Origin: Candidatus Enterococcus leclercqii
Lineage (GTDB): Bacteria; Bacillota; Bacilli; Lactobacillales; Enterococcaceae
DNA: 64,000 nucleotides
NCBI RefSeq assembly: GCF_009933135.1
Contig: NZ_MAEH01000014.1
Span: 558,001 to 622,000, forward strand
Direction: 5' to 3'
Made by a program: the position numbers and the translations under genes. Position 1 is the stretch's first letter. Each line of letters begins with the position of its first letter. Below the pieces are notes generated by a model that saw nothing but the letters and a program-made list of their open reading frames with translations, made no database searches and was not told the origin of the DNA. Below are positions 47,116 to 58,900 of the stretch, in pieces.

Positions 47116-47155
47116 AAGCGAGCAACTAGCTGAAAGTCAAGTTAGTTGTTCGCTT
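47116..47155 (+). terminator. Hairpin terminator after fhs
   Basis: AAGCGAGCAACTAGC (47116-47130) pairs with GTTAGTTGTTCGCTT (47141-47155) with few wobbles. The following ATTCGTTTCATTTTTT is T-rich but interrupted. Confidence 0.7.
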
Positions 47156-47231
47156 ATTCGTTTCATTTTTTAAGGTTCATTCTCCGCTGCATGGTACAAT
47201 GTAAACTAAGAAATCGTAAAAGAGGGGTAGT

Positions 47232-47558
47232 ATGCACAAACTAACTGTCGCACAACTGCAAAAATACTTAGAACTGAAATACAAAGATACCGGCATCACA
47301 GAAAGTCTCTTCATGAAACTAGTTGAAGAGATTGGGGAAGTAGCGGAAGTTCTTAACCAAATCCAAGGCCGAAAAAAGAAAACAACTGACAACTCCCTGG
47401 CAAATGAATTGGCTGACGTCATTCATTACACTTTTGCAATTGCAGCTCTCAATGGCATTGACTTGGAACAAGCGATTATTGAAAAAGACAAAGTAGGCTC
47501 CCTCAAATACAATCAAACCCCCAACCTTTTTGAATTTGTCCAAAATAACGAGGAATAA
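47232..47558 (+). CDS. MazG-like nucleotide pyrophosphohydrolase
   Basis: A 108-residue all-alpha NTP pyrophosphatase. The metal-binding EExxE motif is in LVEEIGEVAEV and the ExxD motif in NELADVIHYTF. Single-domain members hydrolyse non-canonical or excess NTPs/dNTPs. ATG 47232 behind AGAGGGG. The substrate is not evident. Confidence 0.9.
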   Translation: MHKLTVAQLQKYLELKYKDTGITESLFMKLVEEIGEVAEVLNQIQGRKKKTTDNSLANELADVIHYTFAIAALNGIDLEQAIIEKDKVGSLKYNQTPNLFEFVQNNEE

Positions 47559-47872
47559 TGTCAGTTAAAAGGAGCGGGGTCTGCATTTGTTCAAACGGGA
47601 GTCACTTTGCTGAAGAAATGATTACTACATGATCACCGTTTTTTTGAATGTAGGCCATTTTTTGGAACAGATTGTCCAGGATACAATTTCTTCTAGAAAA
47701 TGGCAGCTATTTCTACCCATGATCAAGCAGACTGTTTCAATAATTCTGGTTATCCTAGATTAGAAGAAAAGCGACTTGTATTTTATCGAGCCTTCGGGGA
47801 TAATAAGAAAGGTTCCCAACTGCGTGAGACTGCAATCAATAATAATGAAGGAAAAGAAACGAGGTGGTGCAG
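47559..47872. other. Gap without a supported gene
   Basis: These 314 bases have no gene I can support. A 60-codon frame at 47700-47882 lacks a ribosome site. A possible -10 TACAAT is at 47682-47687, with no good -35. Confidence 0.6.
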
Positions 47873-48262
47873 ATGGGATTGAAACTTTCTCGAAAAACCG
47901 GATTTTACGGCATGGGCAGTGGTTTTCGTGTGACAATTAACGGCAGGCCCCAAGGCAGCATTGGTAATGAGGAAACAAAAGTGTATGAACTGCCGGAAGA
48001 TCAAGCTACCGGCACGGTACAAATCAGTTTTTCGCTATTAAAGAGTAAGCCCTACTATTATGATTTGAGAAAAAGGCCACAACTACATCTTGAAGTGACA
48101 ATGAATCCTTCTGTTGTATTGGTTTATCTCTTTTTATTTGTCCTTTTACTGGTTGCCACTCAAAACTTGCTCTTACTAGCCGGGGGATTAGTGGCCTTTG
48201 TCATTTTTCTGACGGTTATGCTGAGGCAGGCTTTTTTGATTAAAGAAGCTTCTGAGAATTAA
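47873..48262 (+). CDS. Membrane protein of unknown function
   Basis: A 129-residue protein. The first ~75 residues are hydrophilic with beta-rich character (RKTGFYGMGSGFRVTINGRPQG, a small sandwich-like segment). Two hydrophobic segments follow at about 79-95 and 98-118. ATG 47873 has GAGGTGG five bases upstream. No family recognised. The CBS-domain gene follows at 44 bases. Confidence 0.75.
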   Translation: MGLKLSRKTGFYGMGSGFRVTINGRPQGSIGNEETKVYELPEDQATGTVQISFSLLKSKPYYYDLRKRPQLHLEVTMNPSVVLVYLFLFVLLLVATQNLLLLAGGLVAFVIFLTVMLRQAFLIKEASEN

Positions 48263-48306
48263 AGCAACTTACAGATTCAAGGTAAATCATTAATGGAGGG
48301 ATCGCT

Positions 48307-48999
48307 ATGGGAGAACGCGCAGAACAATTTCTATCAAGTTTTAATCGAATCGAAAAATGGTTGCGAGATGAACTAGGCAATCCGCGAAATATAGGCTTTA
48401 GTGAGATGGTCAGACGATTGGATAAACAGCGTAACCCGGCGATCACAGAAGCAGCCGATGATTTACTGCAAATGGCGCAACTGCGTAATGCAATTGTACA
48501 CGAACAGGTAGGTGAGAATTTCGTTATCGCTGAGCCCAACGAATGGGCAGTCAAGCGCATGGCTGAAATCGAAGGCCAACTGTTAAAGCCAGAAAAAGTT
48601 TTGCCTCGGTTTGGCAAGCGGGTCACTGGGTTTGAGATCACGCTGTCTATTACTGAGATATTGCGGACGATTGCAGAAAAACGCTATTCTCAATTCCCCC
48701 TTTATCAGCAAGGGCACTTTAAAGGCCTCATTACGTTACGAGCGTTAGGTTATTGGTTTGCTAAAGAAAGTCTAAAAGGCGATGTTCGTTTACAAGGTCG
48801 GACTGCGGATGAACTGATTATATCCGACGGAAAAATCACCAATTACCGCTTTGTAAACAGTGAGATGCCGGTAGCAGAGGTTAAGGCTCTTTTTGAAAAA
48901 GAACCGATGCTGGAAGCGATTCTAATCACAAAAAATGGCGATCCCGACGGCAATTTACTAGGAATTATCCGACCGCGGGATCTGTACCAAGATAATTGA
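48307..48999 (+). CDS. CBS-domain protein with N-terminal HEPN-like RX4H motif
   Basis: A 230-residue protein. The helical N-terminus (about 1-80) carries RNAIVH (Arg60-His65), the RX4H motif characteristic of HEPN-superfamily RNases. Residues about 100-230 form a CBS pair (SITEILRTIAEKRYSQFPLY, FKGLITLRAL, then VKALFEKEPMLEAILITKNG and GIIRPRDL) that would bind an adenine nucleotide. The arrangement suggests a ligand-controlled helical domain, but HEPN assignment rests on a short motif. Start ATG 48307 behind ATGGAGGG. Confidence 0.8.
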   Translation: MGERAEQFLSSFNRIEKWLRDELGNPRNIGFSEMVRRLDKQRNPAITEAADDLLQMAQLRNAIVHEQVGENFVIAEPNEWAVKRMAEIEGQLLKPEKVLPRFGKRVTGFEITLSITEILRTIAEKRYSQFPLYQQGHFKGLITLRALGYWFAKESLKGDVRLQGRTADELIISDGKITNYRFVNSEMPVAEVKALFEKEPMLEAILITKNGDPDGNLLGIIRPRDLYQDN

Positions 49000-49050
49000 C
49001 GATGCGCGGCGGTTTAAGATTTAAGTCCATCGCTTAAAGGAGAAATGAAC

Positions 49051-49515
49051 GTGTTTATACTATCGATATTGATTGCACTGGCTATGGTTGTCATTGACCA
49101 GCTGGTAAAATGGTGGGTTGCTGGCCATTTGGCGTTGGGGGAAACGATGACCTTTATTCCTAAGGTCTTATCCTTGACCCATTACCAAAACAACGGTGCG
49201 GCTTGGAGTATTTTAGAAGGACAGATGTGGTTTTTTGCTATTGTAACCTTTATTGCGGTACCCGTCTGTTTATGGCTTTTATGGAAAAATCGTAGGGGCA
49301 GCAAATTTTATTCTCTTGGTTTAGGTTTGATTATTGCTGGCGCCTTAGGAAACTTTATCGATCGGGTGCGTCTGGGCTATGTCGTGGATATGTTCCGAAC
49401 TGAATTTATCAATTTTCCGATCTTTAATGTCGCAGATATGTGTTTAACTGTCGGGGTCGCGATAGTCTTTATCTATGCGATCTTCGAAGAGCGTTTTGAA
49501 AGGAAGACTAAATGA
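49051..49515 (+). CDS. lspA: Lipoprotein signal peptidase
   Basis: A 154-residue four-helix membrane aspartic protease that removes lipoprotein signal peptides. Catalytic Asp113 (YVVDMF) and Asp129 (FNVADM) are present, as are YQNNGAAWSI and GNFIDR. GTG 49051 is preferred because AAAGGAG ends eight bases before it; the in-frame ATG at 49045 is only two bases from that site. The stop overlaps the rluD start. Confidence 0.94.
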   Translation: MFILSILIALAMVVIDQLVKWWVAGHLALGETMTFIPKVLSLTHYQNNGAAWSILEGQMWFFAIVTFIAVPVCLWLLWKNRRGSKFYSLGLGLIIAGALGNFIDRVRLGYVVDMFRTEFINFPIFNVADMCLTVGVAIVFIYAIFEERFERKTK

Positions 49516-50420
49516 ACGAACAAATTGAAATCAAAGCTGCTGAGGATTTAGGGCGAATCGATAAACTATTAGGGAGTCGTCTGGCGGCTTACAGTCGCTC
49601 ACAGGTACAAAGCTGGCTAAAAGAAAATTTAGTCATGGTCAATGGTACTCCAGTGAAAGCCAATTACAAAGTCAAAAAAGCCGACCTGATTACGATTACA
49701 GTTCCAGAACCCCAAGAACTTAAGCTAGAAGCTGAGGATCTCCCACTGGAAATCGTTTATCAAGATGAAGACGTTGCTGTTGTAAATAAGCCGCAGGGAA
49801 TGGTGGTTCATCCTTCAGCTGGTCACCCAAACGGCACTTTGGTAAATGCGTTATTGTTCCACTTGAAAGATCTATCTACCATTAACGATGTCATCCGTCC
49901 GGGAATCGTGCACCGCATTGACAAAGATACCTCGGGCCTGTTGATGATTGCTAAAAATGATGCCGCCCATGAAGCACTGGCTAAACAGCTGAAAGACAAA
50001 ACTTCATTGCGACGCTACATCGCGTTGGTTCATGGCAATATTCCCCATGATAAAGGGGTCATCGAAGCGCCTATTGGCCGTTCAAAAGTTGATCGTAAAA
50101 CACAGGCAGTGGTAGAAGAGGGAAAACCCGCCGTCACTCACTTTGAAGTATTGGAACGCTTTGGTGACTATACCTTAATCAAGTTGCAACTGGAGACGGG
50201 ACGCACCCATCAGATTCGCGTGCATATGCAATACATCGGTTACCCAGTTGCTGGCGATCCGGTCTATGGTCCAAAGAAAACCTTGCAAGGCCACGGACAG
50301 TTTCTCCACGCCCAGCTATTGGGATTTACGCATCCCCGTACCGGTGAAAATATGGTCTTTGAAGCACCGTTACCGGAAATTTTCGAGAAAACATTAACCG
50401 ATTTGAGAAAAAAAGATTGA
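49512..50420 (+). CDS. Ribosomal large-subunit pseudouridine synthase RluD-type
   Basis: A 302-residue RluA-family enzyme. An N-terminal S4 RNA-binding domain spans about 12-75. The catalytic motif HRIDKDTSGLL carries Asp137, and the later RTHQIRVH segment is typical. It modifies uridines in 23S rRNA; the exact positions are not deducible. The lspA-rluD-pyrR order is widespread in Lactobacillales. The -35 of the pyr promoter overlaps its stop codon. Confidence 0.93.
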   Translation: MNEQIEIKAAEDLGRIDKLLGSRLAAYSRSQVQSWLKENLVMVNGTPVKANYKVKKADLITITVPEPQELKLEAEDLPLEIVYQDEDVAVVNKPQGMVVHPSAGHPNGTLVNALLFHLKDLSTINDVIRPGIVHRIDKDTSGLLMIAKNDAAHEALAKQLKDKTSLRRYIALVHGNIPHDKGVIEAPIGRSKVDRKTQAVVEEGKPAVTHFEVLERFGDYTLIKLQLETGRTHQIRVHMQYIGYPVAGDPVYGPKKTLQGHGQFLHAQLLGFTHPRTGENMVFEAPLPEIFEKTLTDLRKKD

Positions 50421-50445
50421 TTTTTTAGCAGTGAACGTGTACAGT
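50417..50445 (+). promoter_or_regulatory. pyr operon promoter
   Basis: TTGATT (50417-50422), 17-base spacer, TACAGT (50440-50445). Confidence 0.65.
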
Positions 50446-50451
50446 AGGCAT

Positions 50452-51207
<756 letters not shown>

Positions 51208-51219
51208 GAGATGGAACCT

Positions 51220-52497
51220 GTGGCACAAGAATTTCACAACGAAGATGTCGTATTAGATATCCATGACAAACCAAAACCGCTGCCTTGGCTGGGCTTGTCG
51301 ATCCAGCACTTATTTACCATGTTCGGTGCTACCGTACTGGTACCAATCTTAGTTGGGATTGATCCCGGGATCGCTTTAGTAAGTTCTGGGCTAGGAACAA
51401 TTGTCTATCTCTTTGTTACAAAAGGAAAAATTCCAGCTTATCTGGGATCCAGCTTTGCCTTTATCGCTGCAATGAAGTTGTTGATGTCAACTGACGGTTA
51501 TCCAGCAATCGCACAAGGGGCAATCACTACAGGATTGGTTTACTTGATTGTAGCCTTCGTGGTAAAGAAGATTGGTGCTGCTTGGATGGACAAAATTTTG
51601 CCACCAATCGTTGTCGGTCCGGTAATTATGGTTATCGGCCTGGGGTTGGCTGCCAATGCCGCTAACAATGCCATGTTCAATGATGGCAAGTATGACTATA
51701 AATTTTTGATAGTCGCTCTGGTCACGATGGGAATCACAATTTTTTTCAATATGTTTTTAAAAGGATTTCTGGGATTAATTCCGATCTTGCTTGGAATTAT
51801 CAGTGGTTATCTCTTCGCATTGATCATGGGGATTGTGGACACTGAGCCGATTAGGCAAGCCGCTTGGTTCGCATTACCGAACTTCGAGATTCCTTTTGTC
51901 AACTATCAGCCGAAGTTTTACTTGAGTGCGATTATTACCATGGCACCTATTGCCTTTGTCACTATGACCGAACACATCGGCCACCTGATGGTTTTAAACA
52001 AGCTCACTAAGCGAAACTTCTTTCAAGATCCAGGTTTGAATCGAACCTTGATGGGGGATGGGTTAGCACAGATTGTCGCTGGTCTGGTAGGCGGACCTCC
52101 TGTGACTAGTTACGGTGAGAACATCGGCGTGCTGGCTATTACGCGAGTCCACAGTGTCTTTGTAATTGCCGGGGCCGCAGTTCTCGCAGTGGTCTTAGGC
52201 TTTGTAGGCAAACTTAGCGCACTTATTCTAAGTATCCCTAATCCAGTGATTTCTGGTATCAGCTTCATCCTGTTCGGCGTAATCGCCGCCAGCGGACTGA
52301 AAATTTTGATTGAAAATAAAATCAATTTTGACAAAAAGAAAAATTTGATCATCGCTTCTGTAATCTTGGTGATCGGGATTGGCGGCTTGTATGTAGAAGC
52401 CGGCACCTTCACATTATCTGCAATGGCTTTGGCAACTGTCTTAGGTATCATCTTGAACTTAATTTTGCCGGAAACATCCCGCAGCGAAGAAGCTTAA
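51220..52497 (+). CDS. pyrP: Uracil permease
   Basis: A 425-residue nucleobase:cation symporter-2 family transporter with 12-14 membrane segments. LGLSIQHLFTMFGATVLVP at the N-terminus and the TEHIGHLMVLNKLT and GGPPVTSYGENIG segments are the family's substrate-binding signatures. The start is GTG 51220, nine bases after AGGAG; the ATG at 51211 directly abuts that site and cannot be used well. Controlled by the pyr attenuator. Confidence 0.94.
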   Translation: MAQEFHNEDVVLDIHDKPKPLPWLGLSIQHLFTMFGATVLVPILVGIDPGIALVSSGLGTIVYLFVTKGKIPAYLGSSFAFIAAMKLLMSTDGYPAIAQGAITTGLVYLIVAFVVKKIGAAWMDKILPPIVVGPVIMVIGLGLAANAANNAMFNDGKYDYKFLIVALVTMGITIFFNMFLKGFLGLIPILLGIISGYLFALIMGIVDTEPIRQAAWFALPNFEIPFVNYQPKFYLSAIITMAPIAFVTMTEHIGHLMVLNKLTKRNFFQDPGLNRTLMGDGLAQIVAGLVGGPPVTSYGENIGVLAITRVHSVFVIAGAAVLAVVLGFVGKLSALILSIPNPVISGISFILFGVIAASGLKILIENKINFDKKKNLIIASVILVIGIGGLYVEAGTFTLSAMALATVLGIILNLILPETSRSEEA

Positions 52498-52547
52498 AAT
52501 AATTAATCGATGAAAAATCATTTCCACATTCGACAGGGGGAACCACA

Positions 52548-53480
52548 ATGATCATCCAATCCGAACGTATCAGTTTGAAACATCTGCTAAGTATCGAGGC
52601 TCTGACAGATCAAGAAGTCATGGGCCTGATCAGACGCGGCCGTGAGTTCAAACGAGGAGCTAAATGGACACCGGAAAAAGATCAGTATTTTGCGACCAAT
52701 CTCTTTTTTGAAAACAGTACACGAACTCATAAAAGTTTTGATGTTGCTGAGAAAAAACTGGGTATCGAAGTGATTGAATTTGACGCCGGACATAGTTCCG
52801 TTCAAAAAGGGGAAACGCTCTATGATACAGTACTGACCATGTCAGCTTTGGGTGTGGATGTGGCAGTAATCCGCCACGGAGATGAAGCCTACTATGATGA
52901 ATTAATCGAATCAAAAACCATCCAGTGTGCCATCGTCAATGGCGGGGATGGCAGTGGCCAACATCCTTCCCAATGCTTGTTAGACCTCATGACCATCCAC
53001 GAAGAGTTCGGCAGCTTTGAAGGATTAAAAGTCGCGATTGTCGGGGATATCACCCATTCGCGAGTGGCAAAATCCAATATGCAAATGCTGAAACGATTGG
53101 GAGCTGAGGTCTTCTTCTCGGGCCCGGCGGAATGGTATGACGAAAGTTTTGAGGTTTACGGTCACTACCTGCCATTGGATGAGCTAGTGGAAACAGTTGA
53201 TGTCATGATGATGTTACGGGTCCAGCACGAGCGTCATGCTGACGGGGAGGATACCGGCTTTACCAAAGAAGGCTACCATCAACAATACGGCCTGACCGTC
53301 GAACGGGCAGCAAAAATGAAAAAAGGCGCAATTATCATGCACCCAGCCCCAGTGAATCGGGATGTCGAATTGGCTGATTCACTGGTAGAAGGCTTGCAGT
53401 CGCGAATCGTCCAACAGATGACTAACGGTGTCTACGTGCGGATGGCAATTTTAGAAGCGATACTTGCGGGTCGGGCGTAA
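52548..53480 (+). CDS. pyrB: Aspartate carbamoyltransferase catalytic subunit
   Basis: A 310-residue transferase joining carbamoyl phosphate and aspartate, the committed step of pyrimidine synthesis. Carbamoyl-phosphate motif STRT at 57-60; later [14 protein letters not shown] and MMMLRVQ..ER. No regulatory subunit PyrI is present, as in other Firmicutes. The AGGGGG site is a few bases upstream. Confidence 0.97.
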   Translation: MIIQSERISLKHLLSIEALTDQEVMGLIRRGREFKRGAKWTPEKDQYFATNLFFENSTRTHKSFDVAEKKLGIEVIEFDAGHSSVQKGETLYDTVLTMSALGVDVAVIRHGDEAYYDELIESKTIQCAIVNGGDGSGQHPSQCLLDLMTIHEEFGSFEGLKVAIVGDITHSRVAKSNMQMLKRLGAEVFFSGPAEWYDESFEVYGHYLPLDELVETVDVMMMLRVQHERHADGEDTGFTKEGYHQQYGLTVERAAKMKKGAIIMHPAPVNRDVELADSLVEGLQSRIVQQMTNGVYVRMAILEAILAGRA

Positions 53481-53544
53481 GATAAAAATTGCCCCTTTGC
53501 AGTATGCCACTCAACAAACTAAAAAAACGGAGGACAACACCACC

Positions 53545-54828
53545 ATGAAAACATTGATCAAAAACGGAAAGCTCAACACCTTCGGAAACGAACTGACAGA
53601 CGGTGCCATCTGGATCGAGGAAGGCTTGATCAAAGCCATTGGGACCGGCTTTGATGAGGCGGATTTCGAGGAAGTCTACGATGCCAAAGGACAGTTGATC
53701 ACACAAGGGTTGGTGGATGTCCATGTCCATTTAAGAGAACCCGGTTTCACTTACAAAGAAACGATAAAATCAGGCAGTGAAGCAGCAGCCAGAGGTGGTT
53801 TTACTACTGTTTGTGCGATGCCGAACCTAAACCCGGTACCAGATACCCCGGAGAAACTGACCGCCATTTATGACATCATCAAAAAAGATGCCATCGTCAA
53901 TGTGCTCCAATACGCGCCTATCACAGAAGATTTGCGTAGCGAAGTTTTGACAGATATGCAAGCTTTGAAAGCAGCTGGTGCTTTTGCGTTCACCAACGAT
54001 GGCGTAGGTGTGCAGACGGCCGGAACGATGTATCTGGCCATGAAAGAAGCTGCCGCTAACGATATGGCACTGGTGGCCCATACTGAAGACGAATCATTGT
54101 TGTTTGGCGGAGTGATGCATGCCGGCAAACGCGCAGAAGAATTAGGTTTACCAGGGATTTTAAGCGCAACGGAGTCCTCTCAGATTGCAAGGGATCTTCT
54201 CTTGGCAGAAGCAACCGGCTGTCATTATCACGTCTGCCACGTTTCGACAAAAGAAAGCGTCCGGGTAATCCGAGATGCCAAACAAGCAGGAATCAAGGTG
54301 ACTGCTGAGGTATCGCCTCACCATCTAATCTTGGCAGACCAGGATATTCCTGAAGATTTCGGTTACTGGAAAATGAATCCGCCATTGCGGGGTATCGATG
54401 ACCGGGAAGCACTGATTGAAGGGCTTTTGGATGGCACGATTGACTGTATTGCAACCGATCATGCCCCTCATGGCTTTGACGAAAAGAATCAGAGCTTTTT
54501 GAAAGCACCCTTTGGGATCGTAGGCTCAGAATATGCCTTCCAACTGATTTATACGCATTTTGTGAAGACTGGCCGCTTTACACTGGAACAAGTCATCGAT
54601 TGGATGGCCATCAAGCCTAGCGCTATCTTCGGTTTGAAGACCGGTCGTCTGGCGGTCGGCCAGCCGGCAGACCTGGCAGTTTTTGCCATTGACGAAGAGT
54701 ACACGATTGATGACAAAGAATTTAAATCACAAGCCGTCAATACACCGTTTGTAGGATGGAAAAACTACGGCGACACACTATACACATTTGTAAACGGCAA
54801 AGTAGTTTGGCAAAAGGGGAGTAAATAA
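53545..54828 (+). CDS. pyrC: Dihydroorotase (class I)
   Basis: A 427-residue zinc amidohydrolase. Zinc ligands are His60 and His62 (DVHVHLREPG), with later ligands in HVSTKES and ATDHAPHG (Asp near 304). ATG 53545 behind GGAGG; an in-frame extension to 53464 overlaps pyrB and has no site. carA begins directly after the stop. Confidence 0.97.
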   Translation: MKTLIKNGKLNTFGNELTDGAIWIEEGLIKAIGTGFDEADFEEVYDAKGQLITQGLVDVHVHLREPGFTYKETIKSGSEAAARGGFTTVCAMPNLNPVPDTPEKLTAIYDIIKKDAIVNVLQYAPITEDLRSEVLTDMQALKAAGAFAFTNDGVGVQTAGTMYLAMKEAAANDMALVAHTEDESLLFGGVMHAGKRAEELGLPGILSATESSQIARDLLLAEATGCHYHVCHVSTKESVRVIRDAKQAGIKVTAEVSPHHLILADQDIPEDFGYWKMNPPLRGIDDREALIEGLLDGTIDCIATDHAPHGFDEKNQSFLKAPFGIVGSEYAFQLIYTHFVKTGRFTLEQVIDWMAIKPSAIFGLKTGRLAVGQPADLAVFAIDEEYTIDDKEFKSQAVNTPFVGWKNYGDTLYTFVNGKVVWQKGSK

Positions 54829-55905
54829 ATGAAACGTTGGTTGATTTTAGAAGACGGCACTTATTTTGAAGGAGAAGGTTTCGGAGCCGAGACAAATGTC
54901 TTTGGCGAAATCGTCTTTACCACCAGTATGACTGGTTACCAAGAAACCATCACCGACCAAAGTTTCAACGGTCAAATCATCACTTTCACTTATCCGATGG
55001 TGGGAAACTACGGCATCAATCGGGATGATTACGAGTCTATCGCACCTACTTGTAAAGGCGTGGTGGTAAAAGAACACGCGCGCCGAGCCAGCAACTGGCG
55101 AAATCTGATCAGTTTAGATGAATTTTTGAAACGTAAAGAAATCCCCGGCATTGCCGGTATTGATACACGAGCATTGACTCGCAAAATTCGCCAACACGGC
55201 ACGATGAAGGCGTCTATTGTATCAGAAGAGGATTTCACTCATGCGTATGATCAGCTGAAGGCAGTCGTCCTACCTACCAATCAAGTAGAACAAGTCTCCA
55301 CCTCAAAACCATACCCGAGTCCAGGTATCGGACACAATGTAGTGGTTATCGATTTTGGTCTAAAGCATTCCATCTTACGGGAATTATCCAATCGCAACTG
55401 TAATCTGACTGTGTTGCCTTATAATACGCCGGCTGAAACTATCCTGGAGCTGGCGCCGGATGGGGTGATGTTGACTAACGGTCCTGGAGATCCGAAAGAT
55501 GTACCGGAGGCTATCGAAATGATTCAACAGATTCAAGGAAAAGTGCCGATTTTTGGTATTTGTCTGGGCCATCAGCTGTTTGCCTTAGCCAACGGAGCGG
55601 ATACCTACAAATTGAAATTCGGCCATCGAGGACTGAACCATCCGGTACGGGAAATTGCAACAGGTCGCATCGATTTTACTTCTCAAAATCACGGCTATGC
55701 TGTTGACGAGAATTCCATCGATTCTAAGCGTCTACTAGTTACTCATGTGGAAGTCAACGATGGGACTGTCGAAGGGGTTCGTCACAAAAAATATCCAGCC
55801 TTCACAGTTCAATTCCACCCCGATGCAGCACCTGGGCCTCACGATGCCCTGCACCTGTTTGATGAATTCATCGAAATGATGGATGCTGAAAAGGAGAAGA
55901 GATAA
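54829..55905 (+). CDS. carA: Carbamoyl-phosphate synthase small subunit
   Basis: A 358-residue glutamine amidotransferase subunit supplying ammonia to CarB. The N-terminal CPSase domain (1-150) is followed by the class I glutaminase domain with nucleophile Cys245 (GICLGHQ) and His330. The third triad position is Asp332 (FHPDAAPGP) where Glu is usual in many bacteria; some lactic acid bacteria share Asp by recall. Operon-internal, with the start codon immediately after the pyrC stop. Confidence 0.96.
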   Translation: MKRWLILEDGTYFEGEGFGAETNVFGEIVFTTSMTGYQETITDQSFNGQIITFTYPMVGNYGINRDDYESIAPTCKGVVVKEHARRASNWRNLISLDEFLKRKEIPGIAGIDTRALTRKIRQHGTMKASIVSEEDFTHAYDQLKAVVLPTNQVEQVSTSKPYPSPGIGHNVVVIDFGLKHSILRELSNRNCNLTVLPYNTPAETILELAPDGVMLTNGPGDPKDVPEAIEMIQQIQGKVPIFGICLGHQLFALANGADTYKLKFGHRGLNHPVREIATGRIDFTSQNHGYAVDENSIDSKRLLVTHVEVNDGTVEGVRHKKYPAFTVQFHPDAAPGPHDALHLFDEFIEMMDAEKEKR

Positions 55906-58900
55906 TGCCAAAACGTACAGATATCAAAAAAATTATGGTGATCGGTTCAGGGCCCATTATTATCGGTCAAGCTGCCGAGTTTGATTATGCCGGTACCCAG
56001 GCGTGTCTTGCTTTGAAAGAGGAAGGCTATGAAGTCATCTTAGTCAACTCCAATCCCGCCACTATCATGACGGATAAAGAAATCGCCGACAAAGTCTATA
56101 TCGAGCCAATCACATTTGAATTTGTTTCCCGTATTCTCCGCAAAGAAAACCCAGACGCACTCTTGCCAACTCTGGGGGGACAAACTGGGTTGAACATGGC
56201 GATGGAACTAGCTGAATCTGGAATTTTAGAAGAACTGGACATCGAATTGCTGGGTACTAAACTTTCTGCTATCGACCAAGCCGAAGACCGGGATCTTTTC
56301 AAACAACTAATGGAAGATTTGGGTCAACCCATTCCGGAATCAGAAATCGTATCAACTGTCGAACAAGCGGTGGCCTTTGCTAATCAAATCGGTTATCCAA
56401 TCATCGTACGACCGGCATTTACCCTTGGCGGTACCGGCGGCGGAATGTGTGACAATGAAGAAGAACTCCGCACGATTGCAGAGAACGGCTTAAAACTGTC
56501 GCCAGTGACCCAATGTCTGATTGAAAAATCAATTGCCGGCTTCAAAGAAATCGAATATGAAGTGATGCGAGACTCTGCTGACAATGCGATTGTGGTCTGT
56601 AACATGGAAAACTTTGACCCCGTGGGAATCCACACGGGAGACTCCATCGTATTTGCGCCAAGTCAAACTTTGAGTGACTACGAATACCAAATGTTGCGAG
56701 ATGCGTCTTTGTCGATTATTCGCGCTCTGAAAATTGAAGGCGGCTGTAATGTTCAGTTGGCCCTGGATCCTGACAGCTTCAACTATTATGTTATTGAAGT
56801 CAATCCGCGGGTCTCTCGTTCTTCAGCCCTGGCTTCAAAAGCAACAGGGTACCCGATTGCAAAACTCGCTGCCAAAATTGCTGTCGGATTAACCTTGGAT
56901 GAAATGAAAAACCCAGTGACTGAAACAACTTACGCTGAATTTGAACCGGCATTGGACTACGTGGTAGCGAAAATTCCTCGTTGGCCTTTCGACAAATTCG
57001 AAAGCGGTGAGCGAGTATTGGGTACCCAGATGAAAGCCACTGGTGAAGTCATGGCAATCGGCCGTAACATCGAAGAGTCCTTGTTAAAAGCTGTTCGCTC
57101 GCTGGAAATCGGCACCTATCACGCCGAAATTGCTGAGTTGGCAACAGTAACTGATGCGGAATTGACGAAAAAGATGGTTCGGGCGCAAGATGACCGCTTG
57201 TTTTATGTCACTGAAGCTATCCGCCGCGGCTATACGATTGAAGAAATTGCTGAATTAACTAAAATCGATCTTTTCTTCTTGGATAAACTCCTTCACATCG
57301 TGGAAATTGAGCAATCCTTAGCTGCGACACCAAAAGATTTGGACTTGTTGAAACAAGCAAAACAAAATGGTTTTGCCGATAAGAAGATTGGTCAATTATG
57401 GAATATGACTGAAAATGAGATTCGCCAGTTGCGCCAAGAAGAAAAGCTGCTGCCTGTCTACAAAATGGTGGATACTTGTGCAGCTGAGTTTGAATCTGAA
57501 ACCCCATATTTTTACAGCACCTATGAATTTGAAAATGAAAGTCACCGTTCAAAAACACCGTCAGTTCTTGTTCTGGGTTCTGGTCCTATTCGAATCGGAC
57601 AAGGAGTAGAATTTGACTATGCGACTGTTCATTCTGTTAAAGCGATTCAAGCTGCAGGCTATGAAGCAATCATCATGAACAGTAACCCAGAAACAGTTTC
57701 TACCGACTTCTCCATCTCCGATAAACTGTACTTTGAACCGCTGACTTTGGAAGATGTCATGAACGTCATTGATCTGGAACAACCAGAAGGGGTCATCGTC
57801 CAATTCGGCGGGCAAACGGCGATCAACTTGGCGGAACCATTGGTCAAAGCTGGTGTGAAAATTTTAGGTACGTCGATTGAAGATCTGGATCGCGCAGAAA
57901 ATCGTGACCTTTTCGAGCAAGCTTTAAAAGCCTTAGACATTCCGCAACCACCAGGAGATACCGCGACCAATAAAGAAGAAGCTGTGGCTATCGCTGAAAG
58001 AATCGGCTATCCGGTTTTGGTACGTCCAAGTTATGTGTTGGGGGGGCGTGCGATGGAAATTGTTGAAAATCAAGCGGATCTGGAAAACTATATGGAGACT
58101 GCTGTCAAAGCTTCACCAGAACACCCCGTCCTAGTAGATAGTTACCTGACAGGTTCCGAATGTGAAGTCGATGCAATCTGCGACGGTGAAACGGTCTTGA
58201 TTCCGGGAATTATGGAACACATCGAGCGAGCTGGGGTCCACTCCGGAGACTCAATGGCTGTTTATCCACCACAATTCATGAGCGCAGAAATCAAAGCAAC
58301 CATTGCTGACTATACACAAAAATTAGCTTTGGGTCTGAACTGTATCGGAATGATGAACATCCAGTTTGTTATCCATGAAAATAAAGTCTATGTGATTGAA
58401 GTCAATCCACGGGCTAGCCGGACAGTTCCTTTTTTGAGCAAAGTCACCGGTATTCCTATGGCGCAAATTGCAACCAAAGCCATCTTAGGAACCAAGCTGA
58501 AGGATCTAGGGTATGAAAACGGCTTGTATCCGGAAGACAAGAACGTGCACATCAAAGCACCAGTCTTCTCTTTTACTAAGTTACAGAAAGTTGATACCTA
58601 TTTGGGCCCTGAAATGAAATCAACCGGCGAAGTCATGGGGGCAGACCGCAGCTTGGAAAAAGCACTGTACAAAGCTTTTGAAGCAGCTGGATTGAAAATT
58701 CCGGAATTTGGTGCCGTCTTGTTCACAATTGCTGACGATGCTAAAGAAGAAGCCCTCGCTTTGGCACGACGTTTTCAAGAAGTGGGCTTCAGCCTGCTAG
58801 CCACTAAAGGAACCGCAGATTATTTCCAACAGCAAGGATTGGCTGTGAAACCGATCTGCAAAATTTCTGAAACCAATTGCGAAGAAAACGTCATCGACCT

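Noticed and set aside
47700-47882. 60-codon open frame in the gap before the membrane protein gene
   Set aside because: No ribosome binding site, overlaps the start of the well-supported gene at 47873, and the composition is not protein-like.
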